Source: an uncultured Panacagrimonas sp.
GTDB taxonomy: Bacteria > Pseudomonadota > Gammaproteobacteria > Nevskiales > Nevskiaceae
Length of the DNA: 31,338 bases
Assembly: GCA_946481265.1 (NCBI GenBank)
Contig: CAMLNE010000005.1
Coordinates: forward strand, 1 to 31,338
Direction of reading: 5' to 3'
Shown here: in pieces, positions 17,029 through 25,738 of the stretch
Layout: the number at the start of each line of letters is the position of its first letter
Numbering within the stretch: position 1 is the stretch's first letter
The notes under the pieces: generated by a model
Seen by the model: the letters and a program-made list of their open reading frames with translations, nothing else
Database searches by the model: none
What the model was told of the DNA's origin: nothing
Made by a program: the position numbers and the translations under genes

Positions 17029-18909
17029 GTGAACAGTTTCGACGTCATCGTGATCGGCGGCGGCCACGCGGGCACCGAGGCGGCGCTCGCGGCGGCGCGC
17101 ATGGGCTGCGCGACGCTGCTGGTCACCCAGTCGATCGAGACGCTCGGCCAGATGTCCTGCAATCCGGCGATCGGCGGCATCGGCAAGGGCCACCTCGTGC
17201 GCGAGATCGACGCCCTCGGCGGCCTGATGGCGCATGCGGCCGATCGCGCCGGCATCCAGTTCCGCACGCTCAATGCCTCGAAGGGGCCGGCGGTACGCGC
17301 CACCCGCGCGCAGGCCGACCGCATGCTCTACAAGTGGGTCGTGCGCGAGGCGCTGGAGAACCAGCCCAACCTCACGCTGTTCCAGCAGGAGGTCGAGGAC
17401 CTGGTCGTCGAGGGCGATCGCGTCGCCGGCGTGGTGACACGCCTGGGCCTGCGCTTCTTCGCGCGCAGCGTGGTGCTCACCACCGGCACGTTCCTGGGCG
17501 GTCGCATCCACGTGGGACTGGATCACTATTCCGGCGGGCGCGCCGGCGATCCGCCCTCGATCGCGCTGGCCCAGCGACTGCGTGAACGCATGCCGCGCAC
17601 CGGCCGGCTCAAGACCGGGACGCCGCCGCGGCTGGACGGTCGCAGCATCGACTGGTCGGTCCTGCAGGAGCAGCCCGGTGACGATCCGGTGCCGGTGTTC
17701 TCGTTCATGGGCACGCGCGAGGAGCACCCGCGCCAGGTGCCCTGTCACGTCACGCATACCAACCCGGCGACGCACGCGATCATCCGCGAAGGCTTCGAGC
17801 GCTCGCCGATGTTCACCGGGAAGATCGAGGGTACGGGGCCGCGCTACTGCCCGAGCGTGGAGGACAAGGTCAACCGCTTCGCCGATCGCGACGCCCACCA
17901 GATCTTCCTCGAGCCCGAGGGGCTGAACACGCGCGAGATCTATCCCAACGGCATCTCGACCTCGCTGCCCTACGACATCCAGGAACGATTCGTCCGCAGC
18001 ATCCACGGCCTGGGCAACGCGCGCATCACGCGCCCGGGCTACGCCATCGAGTACGACTATTTCGATCCGCGCGACCTGAACGGCTCGCTGGAGACGCGCG
18101 CGCTGGCCGGCCTGTTCTTCGCGGGGCAGATCAACGGCACCACCGGCTACGAGGAAGCCGCGGCGCAGGGCCTGCTGGCCGGCATCAACGCCGCACGGCG
18201 TGCGCAGGACCGCGAATGCTGGACGCCGCAGCGCCACGAGGCCTATATCGGCGTGCTGGTCGATGACCTGGTCACGCGCGGAACCAGCGAGCCGTATCGC
18301 ATGTTCACCTCGCGCGCCGAGCACCGCCTGATGCTGCGCGAGGACAACGCCGACCTGCGGCTGACGCCGGTGGGCCGCGAACTGGGGCTGGTCGACGACG
18401 TGCGCTGGACCGCCTTCCTGCGCAAGCGCGATGCGATCGACGCCGAGCACGCGCGGCTCGATGCGCTGTGGCTCAAGCCGGCGCAGCTCGGGCAGGCCGC
18501 GTTCGTGCGCATCTTCGGCGAGCCGCCGGTGTCGACGGGATTCTCGGCGATGGACCTGCTGCGCCGGCCGGAAAGCTCGATGCGCGTGCTGGCCGAGCTG
18601 GGTCTGGCGTCGACCGACACCGACGCGGCGGTGGCCGAGCAGGTGGAGATCGCCGCCAAGTACCGCGGCTACCTGTCACGCGCGCAGACTGAGATCGACC
18701 GCAACCGCCGCTACGAGGAGGCGGCGCTGCCGACGGATTTCGACTATTCGGTGATTCGCGGACTGTCCAACGAGGTGCGCGCCAAGCTGCTCGAGCACCG
18801 GCCGCAGACCGTGGGCCAGGCGGCGCGCATCTCAGGCGTGACACCGGCGGCAGTGTCGCTGCTGCTGGTGCAGCTCAAGAAGAACGGTCGGCTGCGCCGG
18901 CTGGCCTGA
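17029..18909 (+). CDS. mnmG: tRNA uridine-5-carboxymethylaminomethyl modification enzyme MnmG (GidA)
   Basis: MnmG, with MnmE, installs the carboxymethylaminomethyl group on U34 of several tRNAs using FAD, NADH, methylene-tetrahydrofolate and glycine. The 626-residue length is typical. An N-terminal FAD dinucleotide motif [10 protein letters not shown] (10-19) is followed by the signature [20 protein letters not shown], then [22 protein letters not shown] and [16 protein letters not shown]-terminal helical domain ends in [20 protein letters not shown]. The start is GTG at 17029. In many bacteria mnmG precedes rsmG, parA and parB; here the next genes are on the opposite strand and rsmG is missing. 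Confidence 0.97.
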   Translation: MNSFDVIVIGGGHAGTEAALAAARMGCATLLVTQSIETLGQMSCNPAIGGIGKGHLVREIDALGGLMAHAADRAGIQFRTLNASKGPAVRATRAQADRMLYKWVVREALENQPNLTLFQQEVEDLVVEGDRVAGVVTRLGLRFFARSVVLTTGTFLGGRIHVGLDHYSGGRAGDPPSIALAQRLRERMPRTGRLKTGTPPRLDGRSIDWSVLQEQPGDDPVPVFSFMGTREEHPRQVPCHVTHTNPATHAIIREGFERSPMFTGKIEGTGPRYCPSVEDKVNRFADRDAHQIFLEPEGLNTREIYPNGISTSLPYDIQERFVRSIHGLGNARITRPGYAIEYDYFDPRDLNGSLETRALAGLFFAGQINGTTGYEEAAAQGLLAGINAARRAQDRECWTPQRHEAYIGVLVDDLVTRGTSEPYRMFTSRAEHRLMLREDNADLRLTPVGRELGLVDDVRWTAFLRKRDAIDAEHARLDALWLKPAQLGQAAFVRIFGEPPVSTGFSAMDLLRRPESSMRVLAELGLASTDTDAAVAEQVEIAAKYRGYLSRAQTEIDRNRRYEEAALPTDFDYSVIRGLSNEVRAKLLEHRPQTVGQAARISGVTPAAVSLLLVQLKKNGRLRRLA

Positions 18910-18917
18910 AGGTGGAC

Positions 18918-18937
18918 GGATGGCCGCGCGGCCTTCC
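18918..18937. other. 20-nt near-perfect palindrome
   Basis: GGATGGCCGCGCGGCCTTCC is self-complementary except for one pair and sits 8 bp after the mnmG stop, between convergent genes. It has no loop and no T-run, so it is not a standard terminator; it may be a protein-binding site or may reduce read-through. Confidence 0.3.
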
Positions 18938-18997
18938 GACGCACGCTGCGGCAGCCATCGGCGTTGGGCGCAAGCCACAGCCGACTTTCGCGGGCGC

Positions 18998-19753
18998 TCA
19001 GCTGCCCAGCCAGTAGTGCAGGGTGGGCCCGTGCTCGCGCAGCCAGCGGCGATGCGTCTCGAAATCCGGCATCTGGCGCGCGACCAGTTTCCAGAAGCGC
19101 GCACCGTGATCGTGGTGCCGCACATGGCAGAGCTCGTGCACGGCGACATAGCGAAGCACATCGGGCGGCGCCATCACCAGGCGCCAGGACAGGCTGATCA
19201 GGCCCTGCGCGGTGCAGCTGCCCCACAGCGTTTTCTGGTCGGCGATGCGCGGCCCGCTGAAGCCCACGCCCAACCGCGCCGCTTCGGCCGACAGCATGCG
19301 CTGCGCGTCCTGCGCCGCCTCGCGCTTGAGCGCGTCACGCAGCACGCGCTGCAGGCGTGCCGGCTGCGCGAGCCAGACGGCCGGGACGAACAGCTCGATC
19401 GCGTTGTTGCCCATGCGCACCATGGGGCGTGCACTGCGCGTGGCAAACAGGCGCAATGGCACTTCCTGTCCGCGCAGGGGCAGGCGATCGGTCCCGTCCC
19501 AGCGTAGGGGCTCGGACACGCGCTCGGGATGCTCGGCGAGCTTGAGCTTGAGCTCCCCGATCTTTTCGCGGATCCAGTTCTCGCGACTGAGCAGGAACGC
19601 ACGCGCCTCGCTCTTGGGAACCGAGCGTGGGATCGTCAGGCGGACTTCCTGGGGTGAGCGCACTTCGATGCGGATGCAGCGTGCGCGGGTGCTGACGCGC
19701 TCATCGACACGGTAGGCGTCGAACAGGAGATCGAGTTGTCCCGGTGCAGTCAT
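18998..19753 (-). CDS. YgjP-type (DUF45, M48-like) metallopeptidase
   Basis: A 251-residue predicted zinc metalloprotease. Family landmarks are PKSEARAFLLSRENWI near 46-61, KTLWGSC (174-180), ISLSWRLVMAPPDVLRYVAVHELCH (zinc motif 206-210), third ligand His216 in HHDHGARFW, and a C-terminal P.FETHRRWL. YgjP-like proteins are often found near restriction-modification genes, though their substrates are poorly known. The start at 19753 is chosen because the upstream frame has no coding character. It is the last of three same-strand genes after parB and the WYL regulator, 91 bp from the latter, and converges with mnmG. Confidence 0.87.
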   Translation of the reverse strand: MTAPGQLDLLFDAYRVDERVSTRARCIRIEVRSPQEVRLTIPRSVPKSEARAFLLSRENWIREKIGELKLKLAEHPERVSEPLRWDGTDRLPLRGQEVPLRLFATRSARPMVRMGNNAIELFVPAVWLAQPARLQRVLRDALKREAAQDAQRMLSAEAARLGVGFSGPRIADQKTLWGSCTAQGLISLSWRLVMAPPDVLRYVAVHELCHVRHHDHGARFWKLVARQMPDFETHRRWLREHGPTLHYWLGS

Positions 19754-19844
19754 CGGCGGTCGAGCGGGGGAACAGGCAGCGAGCGGGCAGCTTAGTCCCC
19801 GCCAAAAGCCCGCGCCAGCATTGACGAACCCCGACCAACAGGGT

Positions 19845-20717
19845 TCACGACAGCCGATTGAGCGCGTCGAGGTCGGCCGCGTTGAGCAGCACGATCTGCT
19901 GTTCCTGTGCACTGCGGGCGTGGTCACCGCGCCCGATGCCGAGCAGTCGAAGGAAGTAGGGCGCCAGCGCCACGCGCACGCGCGTCTCGCGCATGCCGTG
20001 CAGCATCCCGTAATCCTGCTCGACCACGCGCTTCTGCGCGGGGCTCAGATCCGGATGCGGCGCGATGCGTACCGCCACGTCGTTGTGCCAGTCCCAGTCG
20101 AGCTGGGGGTCGCGTTCGCAGGCGCCCCGCAGCTCCGGCAGGCCGCAGATGCGCGACAGGAGGAAATCGCGATAGCTCTGGTGCGTGGCCGACCACGCGC
20201 GCGCATGCCAGCGACCTGCGAACACCATCACGTGCGGCGCGATCTCGAGGCGACGCGGCTCGGGGTGCGTCATGGACTGGTAGTCGACGAGCAGCCAGCG
20301 GCGCTCGCGGATCGCGGTGTTGAGGCGTGCCAGCACGCGCACGTCGAATTCGCGTGCCGGTGGTTCGAGGGTCTCGGCCGCGACCATGCCCGATGCGGCC
20401 ATGGCCAGCGGCAGGTCCTCGCCGAGCTCATGGTTGCGCAGCACCTGCAGGTACTCGCTCGCGGTGCCACGCAGGAAGCGCGGAACGAAGCCGTCGGTCG
20501 GCCGGTATTCGCCGGTCTGGCGCTCGCGGCGCAGGTGGCCGGGGGCCAGCTTCGCGTAGCTCGCCAGGTCCTTCTCGGCCTTGCCGGTGGTGATGCCGAA
20601 GCTGTCGCGCACGTCGGCGACGCGCACCTGTCCGCGCCAGATGGCATGCGCCTCGATGAAGCGGAACCGTTGGCGCTGGTCCCAGGGCAGGGCCTGCAGG
20701 GCGGCGAATTCGGTCAT
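19845..20717 (-). CDS. WYL-domain transcriptional regulator of the BrxR/CapW type
   Basis: A 290-residue DNA-binding regulator. An N-terminal winged helix (about 10-80) contains LPWDQRQRFRFIEAHAIWRG, VADVRDSFGITTGKAEKDLA, then KLAPGHLRRER and YRPTDGFVPRFL. This wording closely follows BrxR/CapW proteins, which repress BREX, CBASS and related defence operons. A WYL-type ligand domain follows (about 140-215; IAPHVMVFAGRWHARAW, YRDFLLSRI), then a C-terminal cap region. WYL domains of this group are thought to sense nucleic acid or nucleotides. The start at 20717 is chosen because an ATG at 20789 would begin with an atypical poly-T-encoded stretch. No defence effector is recognised nearby; only the YgjP-type protease follows. 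Confidence 0.88.
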   Translation of the reverse strand: MTEFAALQALPWDQRQRFRFIEAHAIWRGQVRVADVRDSFGITTGKAEKDLASYAKLAPGHLRRERQTGEYRPTDGFVPRFLRGTASEYLQVLRNHELGEDLPLAMAASGMVAAETLEPPAREFDVRVLARLNTAIRERRWLLVDYQSMTHPEPRRLEIAPHVMVFAGRWHARAWSATHQSYRDFLLSRICGLPELRGACERDPQLDWDWHNDVAVRIAPHPDLSPAQKRVVEQDYGMLHGMRETRVRVALAPYFLRLLGIGRGDHARSAQEQQIVLLNAADLDALNRLS

Positions 20718-20831
20718 GGCAGGGTCGAGGCCGGGCGGTCGGAGGATGGCACTGTGCAAGGAAGTGGAAAAAAAATCGTCATATCGCATGGAAGGCTTAA
20801 AACTGGGGCCGCGATCCGCGCGCCTGCCCTC

Positions 20832-20867
20832 TTATCCACAAGCTTATCCATCAGAACTGGTGATAAC
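20832..20867. promoter_or_regulatory. DnaA-box-like cluster
   Basis: TTATCCACA, a perfect DnaA box, is at 20832-20840. TTATCCATC (7 of 9) follows at 20844-20852, and a third inverted 7-of-9 match (TTATCACCA on the minus strand) is at 20858-20866. They lie in an AT-richer patch of the 169-bp gap between parB and the WYL regulator gene. It could be a DnaA titration or regulatory site or part of an origin; no dnaA or dnaN is in the window. Confidence 0.4.
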
Positions 20868-20869
20868 TT

Positions 20870-20893
20870 TTCCTGAACCGGGGGGGTCAGGAA
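20870..20893. other. Hairpin across the parB stop codon
   Basis: TTCCTGA (20870-20876) and TCAGGAA (20887-20893) form a perfect 7-bp stem with a 10-nt loop of mostly G on the plus strand. The parB stop is inside the stem. No T-run follows on the minus strand, so termination is uncertain. Confidence 0.3.
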
Positions 20894-21684
20894 TTTAGTG
20901 GGTACCCCAGGCGGGCGATCACGCCGTCGAGCTCGTCCAGCGAGTGGAACTCCACGCGCAGCTCGCCGCGCCCGCCCTTCTCCAGGCTGATCGCCACCCG
21001 GCAGCCCACCAGGTCGGACAGCTCCCGCTCCAGGCGCTCCCAGTCACCGGGCTTGCCGGCACGAAACACCGGCTGTGGATGACGATGCTGGGCGACGCGC
21101 CGCTCGAGCTGGCGCACGGTGAGCTTGTGGCGGATCACCTCATCGGCGAAGCGCAGCTGCTGGTCGTGCGCCAGCGCGGCGAGCACCTTGGCGTGACCCA
21201 GCGGGATATGTCCCTCGTTGACCAGCGCGGCCACCTGCGGCTCGAGATTGAGCAGGCGCAGGTAGTTACTGACATACGCGCGCGACTTGCCGATGCGCTC
21301 GCCGATCTGGTCGTGGGTCAGCTCGAAGGTCTCGCCCAGCCGCTTGAGTCCGGCCGCGGTCTCGATCGGGGAGAGTGACTCGCGCTGCAGGTTCTCGATC
21401 AGGCCCAGCACGAAGGCCTCGTCCTCGGACAGGTCGTCGCGCACGATCGCCGGGATGTCGTGCAGGCCGGCGATCTGGGCCGCGCGCCAGCGCCTCTCCC
21501 CGGCGAGCAGTTCGTAGCCCCACACGCGCGTGCGCAGCACGATCGGCTGAATCACGCCCGATTCGCGGATCGAGCGGCCCAGCTCCTCCAGCGCAGCGGC
21601 ATCGAAATGCCGGCGCGCCTGGGTGCTGCCGGGACGGATCAGGTCTACCGGGATCGAGCGGATCGCAGGCGCGGAGTTCGACAT
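20887..21684 (-). CDS. parB: Chromosomal ParB/Spo0J-type partition protein
   Basis: ParB binds parS sites near the origin, loads as a CTP-dependent clamp, and works with the ATPase ParA in chromosome segregation. The 265-residue protein has the N-terminal CTPase region with GERRWRAAQ (62-70) and ENLQRE (97-102), a KorB-type helix-turn-helix (about 121-150; [24 protein letters not shown]), GHAKVLAAL, and a C-terminal dimerisation part. The start at 21684 is followed by a short N-terminus. Normally parA lies directly upstream; here the upstream gene is folE, divergent, so ParA is not encoded next to it. The WYL regulator gene follows 169 bp downstream. Confidence 0.92.
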   Translation of the reverse strand: MSNSAPAIRSIPVDLIRPGSTQARRHFDAAALEELGRSIRESGVIQPIVLRTRVWGYELLAGERRWRAAQIAGLHDIPAIVRDDLSEDEAFVLGLIENLQRESLSPIETAAGLKRLGETFELTHDQIGERIGKSRAYVSNYLRLLNLEPQVAALVNEGHIPLGHAKVLAALAHDQQLRFADEVIRHKLTVRQLERRVAQHRHPQPVFRAGKPGDWERLERELSDLVGCRVAISLEKGGRGELRVEFHSLDELDGVIARLGYPLNS

Positions 21685-21757
21685 GGTCTGTTGGCAGGGC
21701 CCGGGGCGCCGGCATGCCACAATCGGCAGAAGGGTCACCCTCAGGAGACGCATTATC

Positions 21758-22306
21758 GTGGAAGAACACTTCCGGGCCATCATCGAGACCATCGGCGAGA
21801 ACCCCGACCGCGAAGGTCTGCTAAAGACCCCGCACCGGGCCGCCCGGGCGCTGGAGTTCCTGACCCAGGGCTACGAGCAGGATCTGGCCGAGATCGTCAA
21901 CGGCGCAATCTTTGCCTCGAGCAACGACGAGATGGTGATCGTGCGCGACATCGAGATGTATTCGTTGTGCGAGCACCACCTGCTGCCCTTCATCGGCAAG
22001 TGCCACGTGGCCTACCTGCCGGCCGGCAAGGTGATCGGCCTGTCCAAGATCCCGCGCATCGTCGACATGTACGCGCGACGCCTGCAGATCCAGGAGAACC
22101 TGACCAAGCAGATCGGCGAGTCGATCCAGCAGGTCACCGAGGCCAACGGGGTGGCCGTGGTCATCGAAGCGAAACACCTGTGCGCCATGATGAGGGGCGT
22201 CGAGAAGCAGAACTCCACGATGATCACCTCGATGATGCTCGGGCGGTTCCGCGAAGATCAGCGCACCCGCCAGGAACTGCTCTCCCTGCTGCGGACCTAC
22301 GGCTAG
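21758..22306 (+). CDS. folE: GTP cyclohydrolase I (FolE)
   Basis: FolE opens the ring of GTP to 7,8-dihydroneopterin triphosphate, the first step to folate and other pterins. The 182-residue length fits. Zinc ligands are Cys71 and His74 in [10 protein letters not shown] and Cys142 in KHLCAMMRG. Other family segments are [33 protein letters not shown] and [10 protein letters not shown], so it is the zinc-dependent FolE1 type. The GTG at 21758 is used because it gives the normal family start ([15 protein letters not shown]), with AGGAG about ten bases upstream. It is divergent from parB (73 bp between starts). Confidence 0.95.
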   Translation: MEEHFRAIIETIGENPDREGLLKTPHRAARALEFLTQGYEQDLAEIVNGAIFASSNDEMVIVRDIEMYSLCEHHLLPFIGKCHVAYLPAGKVIGLSKIPRIVDMYARRLQIQENLTKQIGESIQQVTEANGVAVVIEAKHLCAMMRGVEKQNSTMITSMMLGRFREDQRTRQELLSLLRTYG

Positions 22307-22411
22307 ACTATGCCCGGGCGCGCCGGGGGACGGCGCCGGTTCGTCGATCCCCCTGCATGTCCGACTTCCCGACCAGCAGATGACCCTGGCTCCCACGAGA
22401 TCCTAGCGCGC

Positions 22412-23398
22412 ATGTCACGTCCCGCTCTCGCCAATGCCCGCTTCGGCACGCCGCAGCAAGTCGAAATCCTGACGGCACTTGAACCGGCCGTACGCCGGGA
22501 GATGGAAGCGCACAAGGCGCGCCGCCGACTGTGGTTCCCGAACGACCTGATGCCGGCCGACGCCGATTCCGGTCCCGACCGCGAGGCCGAGCTGGCGCAG
22601 ACCCGCGAAGCCGCGCGTGGCCTGCCCGACGTGGTGCGCATCGCGCTGGCCCTGAACCTGCTGACGGAGGAGGGGCTGCCTCATTTCCACCGCCTCATCG
22701 CCGTGTACTTCGGGCCGACCTCGCCCTGGAGCGACTGGAACCACCTGTGGACGGCCGAGGAAGACCGGCACGGCTGCGTGATGCGCGACTACGTGCGCGA
22801 TGCGCGCATCTTCGACATGCGTGCGGTCGAGCAGATGCAGTACCTGTACATCGAGGCCGGCTTCGAGCCGGATTGGCAGCAGGACCCGTACCGCCTGCTC
22901 GCCTACACCTCGCTGCAGGAGAAGGCGACGCAGATCTCGCATGCCAACACCGGCCGGCTGGCCGCCGGGCGCGAGCCCGCGCTGCAGCGCATGCTGGCCC
23001 ACGTCGCCGGCGACGAAGCGCGTCACTACCAGTTCTACCGCGCGGTCTTCGGCGAGATCCTGCGCGCCGATCCGGAGCGCGCGCTCGACTCGCTGCTCAA
23101 GGTCACGCTCGGGTTCGAGATGCCGGGCCACAAGATCGCCGGCTTCGCCGAGATGAGCGAGGTCCTTGGCCGCGGTGGGGTGTTCGGCACGCGGCATTAC
23201 CAGAGCATCGTCGAGGAACTGCTCGCGTACTGGGACGTGGGCAGCCTCACCGGCCTGAGTCCGCACGCCCAGCACAGCCAGGACCGCCTGATGAAGGTCC
23301 CCACGCGGCTGGCGCGGATGGCGGATTACGCCGAGTCCAAGGCCCAGCCGCGCCAGTTCAATTTCGACGTCATCTACAAGCGCACGGTCGAGCTGTAG
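22412..23398 (+). CDS. Soluble acyl-[acyl-carrier-protein] desaturase (di-iron, FA_desaturase_2 family)
   Basis: A 328-residue ferritin-like di-iron enzyme related to plant stearoyl-ACP desaturase and mycobacterial DesA proteins; it would insert a cis double bond into an ACP-bound acyl chain using O2 and ferredoxin. The iron ligands are visible in order: Glu87 (LLTEEGLPHFH), Glu117/His120 (TAEEDRHG), Glu170 (LQEKATQISHANT) and Glu202/His205 (GDEARHYQFY). No membrane segments are present. The start at 22412 is chosen over an open upstream frame because it gives a normal N-terminus. An SDR oxidoreductase follows 62 bp downstream. The position of the double bond cannot be told from sequence. Confidence 0.92.
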   Translation: MSRPALANARFGTPQQVEILTALEPAVRREMEAHKARRRLWFPNDLMPADADSGPDREAELAQTREAARGLPDVVRIALALNLLTEEGLPHFHRLIAVYFGPTSPWSDWNHLWTAEEDRHGCVMRDYVRDARIFDMRAVEQMQYLYIEAGFEPDWQQDPYRLLAYTSLQEKATQISHANTGRLAAGREPALQRMLAHVAGDEARHYQFYRAVFGEILRADPERALDSLLKVTLGFEMPGHKIAGFAEMSEVLGRGGVFGTRHYQSIVEELLAYWDVGSLTGLSPHAQHSQDRLMKVPTRLARMADYAESKAQPRQFNFDVIYKRTVEL

Positions 23399-23460
23399 CC
23401 CGCGGCGGGCCCCACCCACCGCCGCGCCGGCGCCCGCGGATCGTGCGAAGGGGACAAAAA

Positions 23461-24297
23461 ATGATCCAGATCCAGAACGCCCGCGTCCTGATCACCGGTG
23501 CCGGCAGCGGACTCGGCCGCGCCTGCGCGATCGCCTTCGCGGCCCGCGGTGCACGCGTGGCGGCCACCGACCGGCGTGCCGATGCGGCTCAGCAGACCGC
23601 CGAACTCCTCCGGTCCAAGGGCGCGACCGCCCTGTCGCTGGAGCTGGACGTCACCTCCGAGGCCTCGTTCACGACGGCGGTTTCGGCGCTCGAGAAGGAG
23701 TGGGGCGGGCTCGACGTGCTGATCAACAACGCCGGGGTCGCCACCGCCGGGACGGTGGCCGAATCGCCGCTCAAGCAGTGGCAGTGGGTGTTCGACATCA
23801 ACGTGCTCGGCTGCGTGCGCGGTGCGCGCGCGGTGATCCCGGCCATGCAGGCGCAGCGGGCCGGGCACATCGTCAATGTCGCCAGCTTCGCCGGCATCGC
23901 CAATCCACCGGCCATGGCCAGCTACAACGCGGCCAAGGCTGCCGTGATCTCGATGTCCGAAACCTTGCGCTACGAGCTGTTCCCGGACATCGGCGTGAGC
24001 GTGGTGTGCCCGTCGTTCTTCAAGACCGACCTGGTCAACAGCAGCCGCGACCAGCTTGCGGACAGCGACCCGGCGACCGCGCCGCAGATGATGAGGATCG
24101 TCGAGCGGCTGATGGAGAAGGCCAGCGTCACGGCCGAGGATGTCGCGGGGGAGATCGTCGCCGCGGTGGCCACGAACCGCTTCATGGTGATGCCCCACGC
24201 CGAAGCGCGGGCACTGACGCGGCTCAAGCGCCTGTCGCCGGAGCTGTACTTCCGCAAGGCGCAGAAGTCGACGGCGGGCTTTCTGAACCCGCGCTAG
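23461..24297 (+). CDS. SDR family NAD(P)-dependent oxidoreductase
   Basis: A 278-residue classical short-chain dehydrogenase. The cofactor glycine motif TGAGSGLG is at 12-19, NNAG at 89-92, and the catalytic Ser142, Tyr155 and Lys159 are in place ([16 protein letters not shown]). Asp37 in ATDRR, after the second strand, suggests NAD preference. The start has AAGGGGA seven bases upstream. The C-terminal extension ([12 protein letters not shown]) resembles SDRs seen beside lipid genes. It probably shares a transcript with the acyl-ACP desaturase, so a role in fatty-acyl or aldehyde metabolism is likely but not proven. Confidence 0.9.
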   Translation: MIQIQNARVLITGAGSGLGRACAIAFAARGARVAATDRRADAAQQTAELLRSKGATALSLELDVTSEASFTTAVSALEKEWGGLDVLINNAGVATAGTVAESPLKQWQWVFDINVLGCVRGARAVIPAMQAQRAGHIVNVASFAGIANPPAMASYNAAKAAVISMSETLRYELFPDIGVSVVCPSFFKTDLVNSSRDQLADSDPATAPQMMRIVERLMEKASVTAEDVAGEIVAAVATNRFMVMPHAEARALTRLKRLSPELYFRKAQKSTAGFLNPR

Positions 24298-24703
24298 GGA
24301 GTCGTGCGGAAGGGGTGCCCGCTTCGGCCCAGTACCTGGAATCCGGACGCGGTCGCCTCGTCACTGGCGAGCCAGTCCAGCGTCTGCACCTGCACCTGCG
24401 CCCGCGGCGGGCGCCTTGCAGCCATGCATGGAAAGTCTCGAGTGCGGCAGCATCGTGCCCCGTGACCAGACCTTCGACCGCACCATCGGGCCGGTTGCGA
24501 ACCCAGCCATCGAGACCGAGCTGCAGTGCGCGCTCGCGCGACGATTGCCTGAAGAGGCCCGCGTCACGGTGCCGGAGCGCAGCGACGTGGGTGCGGACGC
24601 GGGCCCCGGCGGCGCCTCCCGCACCCGCTGCTGCGCAGACACCGTGTCGGCGCCGCACGCCCTGGACCCGGCCCGTCACCACGAAGCGATATGATTTCCG
24701 CAT
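24294..24703 (-). pseudogene. Acylphosphatase gene, split by a palindromic insert and frameshifted
   Basis: Acylphosphatases hydrolyse carboxyl-phosphate bonds, as in acetyl phosphate. From ATG 24703 the protein starts normally ([12 protein letters not shown], residues 5-16), but the next family residues, FR with the catalytic Arg, appear only after 34 extra residues (24554-24655). The rest of the core then follows in the same frame ([41 protein letters not shown]). A second lesion lies at about 24396-24415, where the expected ending ([10 protein letters not shown] ... [12 protein letters not shown] at 24294-24296) continues in another frame. The insert splits the phosphate-binding loop, so activity is doubtful even without the frameshift. 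The gene converges on the SDR gene, sharing 3 bp with its end. Confidence 0.8.
24561..24649. repeat. Palindromic insertion element inside the acylphosphatase gene
   Basis: The inserted segment is an imperfect inverted repeat. The outer ends CGTCACGGTGCC (24562-24573) and, inverted, CGACACGGTGTC (24638-24649) match at 10 of 12 bases. The inner parts, around GCGCAGC and GGGTGCGG, also pair, giving arms of about 40 nt around a short GC loop. The extra coding length is about 99 nt and keeps the frame, as Rickettsia-type palindromic elements do. No second copy was noticed in the window. Confidence 0.65.
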
Positions 24704-24999
24704 GTTTCCGGCTTTCGGACGGGCACTGGGTTCCAGGGCCGGTCGACGCTGTTGGGATCGCCGCGGCAAAGGTCGCCTGGGCGTGCAAGGAACGAGTGAC
24801 GAAATGTATTGGGCATGCATGCGGAACGGAAGACGCCTCGATTCGCCGACACGCACCGTCGCTTCGGCACGCCTGCACGAATCCGGCCAGGCGGCGTTGC
24901 GCTTCCTCGTCTGCAGCGGGCAGGGGTCGTCGGCCGCATCTTGCCGGGCGGGCCTGGCGCAGGCAGCGCGATGACCGCAACAGCGTTGCCGGCCCCTAG
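24704..24999. other. 296-bp intergenic region, no gene recognised
   Basis: Lies between the divergent starts of the acylphosphatase remnant and the gene at 25000. Short open frames exist on both strands, but none has a recognisable family or a convincing ribosome binding site. It may hold promoters or decayed sequence; nothing specific can be supported. Confidence 0.5.
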
Positions 25000-25683
25000 A
25001 TGAGCCTGCTCGACCGCCTGCGCACGCGCATCGACAACCTGGCCGCCGGCGCACTGTCGGCCGCCGGCGAAGACCGCCTTTCCTTCAAGGCCGAGCTTCC
25101 GGCTGGCGTATTCGGCTCCATCCTCAAGCTCGACGTGACCGTGGACACCCAGGCGCAGGGCGACGGCGAGCGCGTACGCCTGCGCGCGCACGTGCAGACG
25201 AATTTCGCCTCGGTGCTGCGGCCCATGCTCGCGGCGCCCGCGCCGCCGCCGCGGCCGCGACGGGGCGTGCCCAGGACAGGGGCGTCGCGGGCGCTGGCCC
25301 CGGCGACCGCCCTGGTGGGGCAGCTGGCGGGCCGCGGTGTGCGGCGCGCCTTTTCCAACCCCATCGTCCAGCGTCTGGCCGAGCCGTTGATGAAGCGCGA
25401 CATCAACAGCTGGATCGAGATCACCGCATCGACCGCCTCGCTCGATGGAGGCGCGCACGACCTGATGCCGAAGAGCGACAAGCTCGAATCGATGGGCATC
25501 CGGCCCGCGCGGCATGCGGGTCCACACGTCGAGAGCTGGTCGGGCGCCACGGCGCAGGGCAGTGCCCAGGTCTCCACCCTGCAGCTCGACAAGAAGAGCC
25601 TGCCGAAGAATCTGCAGAAGCGGCTCGGCGACCAGCCCTTCAACCTGGCCGCCATGATGATCAACACGGTCGAGGAGAAATGA
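25000..25683 (+). CDS. Conserved-looking protein of unknown function
   Basis: A 227-residue predicted cytoplasmic protein with no signal peptide or membrane helix. The N-terminal 75 residues ([20 protein letters not shown], then [20 protein letters not shown]) look like one domain with an alternating strand pattern. A Pro/Arg/Ala linker (about 78-96) leads to a helical middle part ([24 protein letters not shown]) and a Lys-rich end ([19 protein letters not shown]). No family was recognised. It lies 55 bp upstream of the MATE transporter gene on the same strand. Codon pattern and length support a real gene; the start at 25000 has no strong ribosome binding site. Confidence 0.6.
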   Translation: MSLLDRLRTRIDNLAAGALSAAGEDRLSFKAELPAGVFGSILKLDVTVDTQAQGDGERVRLRAHVQTNFASVLRPMLAAPAPPPRPRRGVPRTGASRALAPATALVGQLAGRGVRRAFSNPIVQRLAEPLMKRDINSWIEITASTASLDGGAHDLMPKSDKLESMGIRPARHAGPHVESWSGATAQGSAQVSTLQLDKKSLPKNLQKRLGDQPFNLAAMMINTVEEK

Positions 25684-25738
25684 GGGGCCACCGGCCTTCG
25701 TGCGCCGGCGAAACGCCTGCCACGGCCCGTCCGATCCG

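Noticed and set aside
17001..18450. Minus-strand extension of the small lipoprotein gene across mnmG
   Set aside because: The frame is open only by base composition; the lipoprotein signal peptide starts at 16947 and mnmG is coding on the other strand.
20718..20789. Upstream start (20789) for the WYL regulator
   Set aside because: It would add 24 residues encoded partly by a run of eight T, unlike the family N-terminus, and would lack a ribosome binding site.
21990..22020. CACGTG core in folE as a possible parS site
   Set aside because: Only the central hexamer matches; the flanking bases do not fit the parS palindrome. No good parS was seen in the window.
24691..24999. 102-codon open frame on the plus strand before the 25000 gene
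   Set aside because: No recognisable family, no ribosome binding site, and it overlaps the start of the acylphosphatase remnant.
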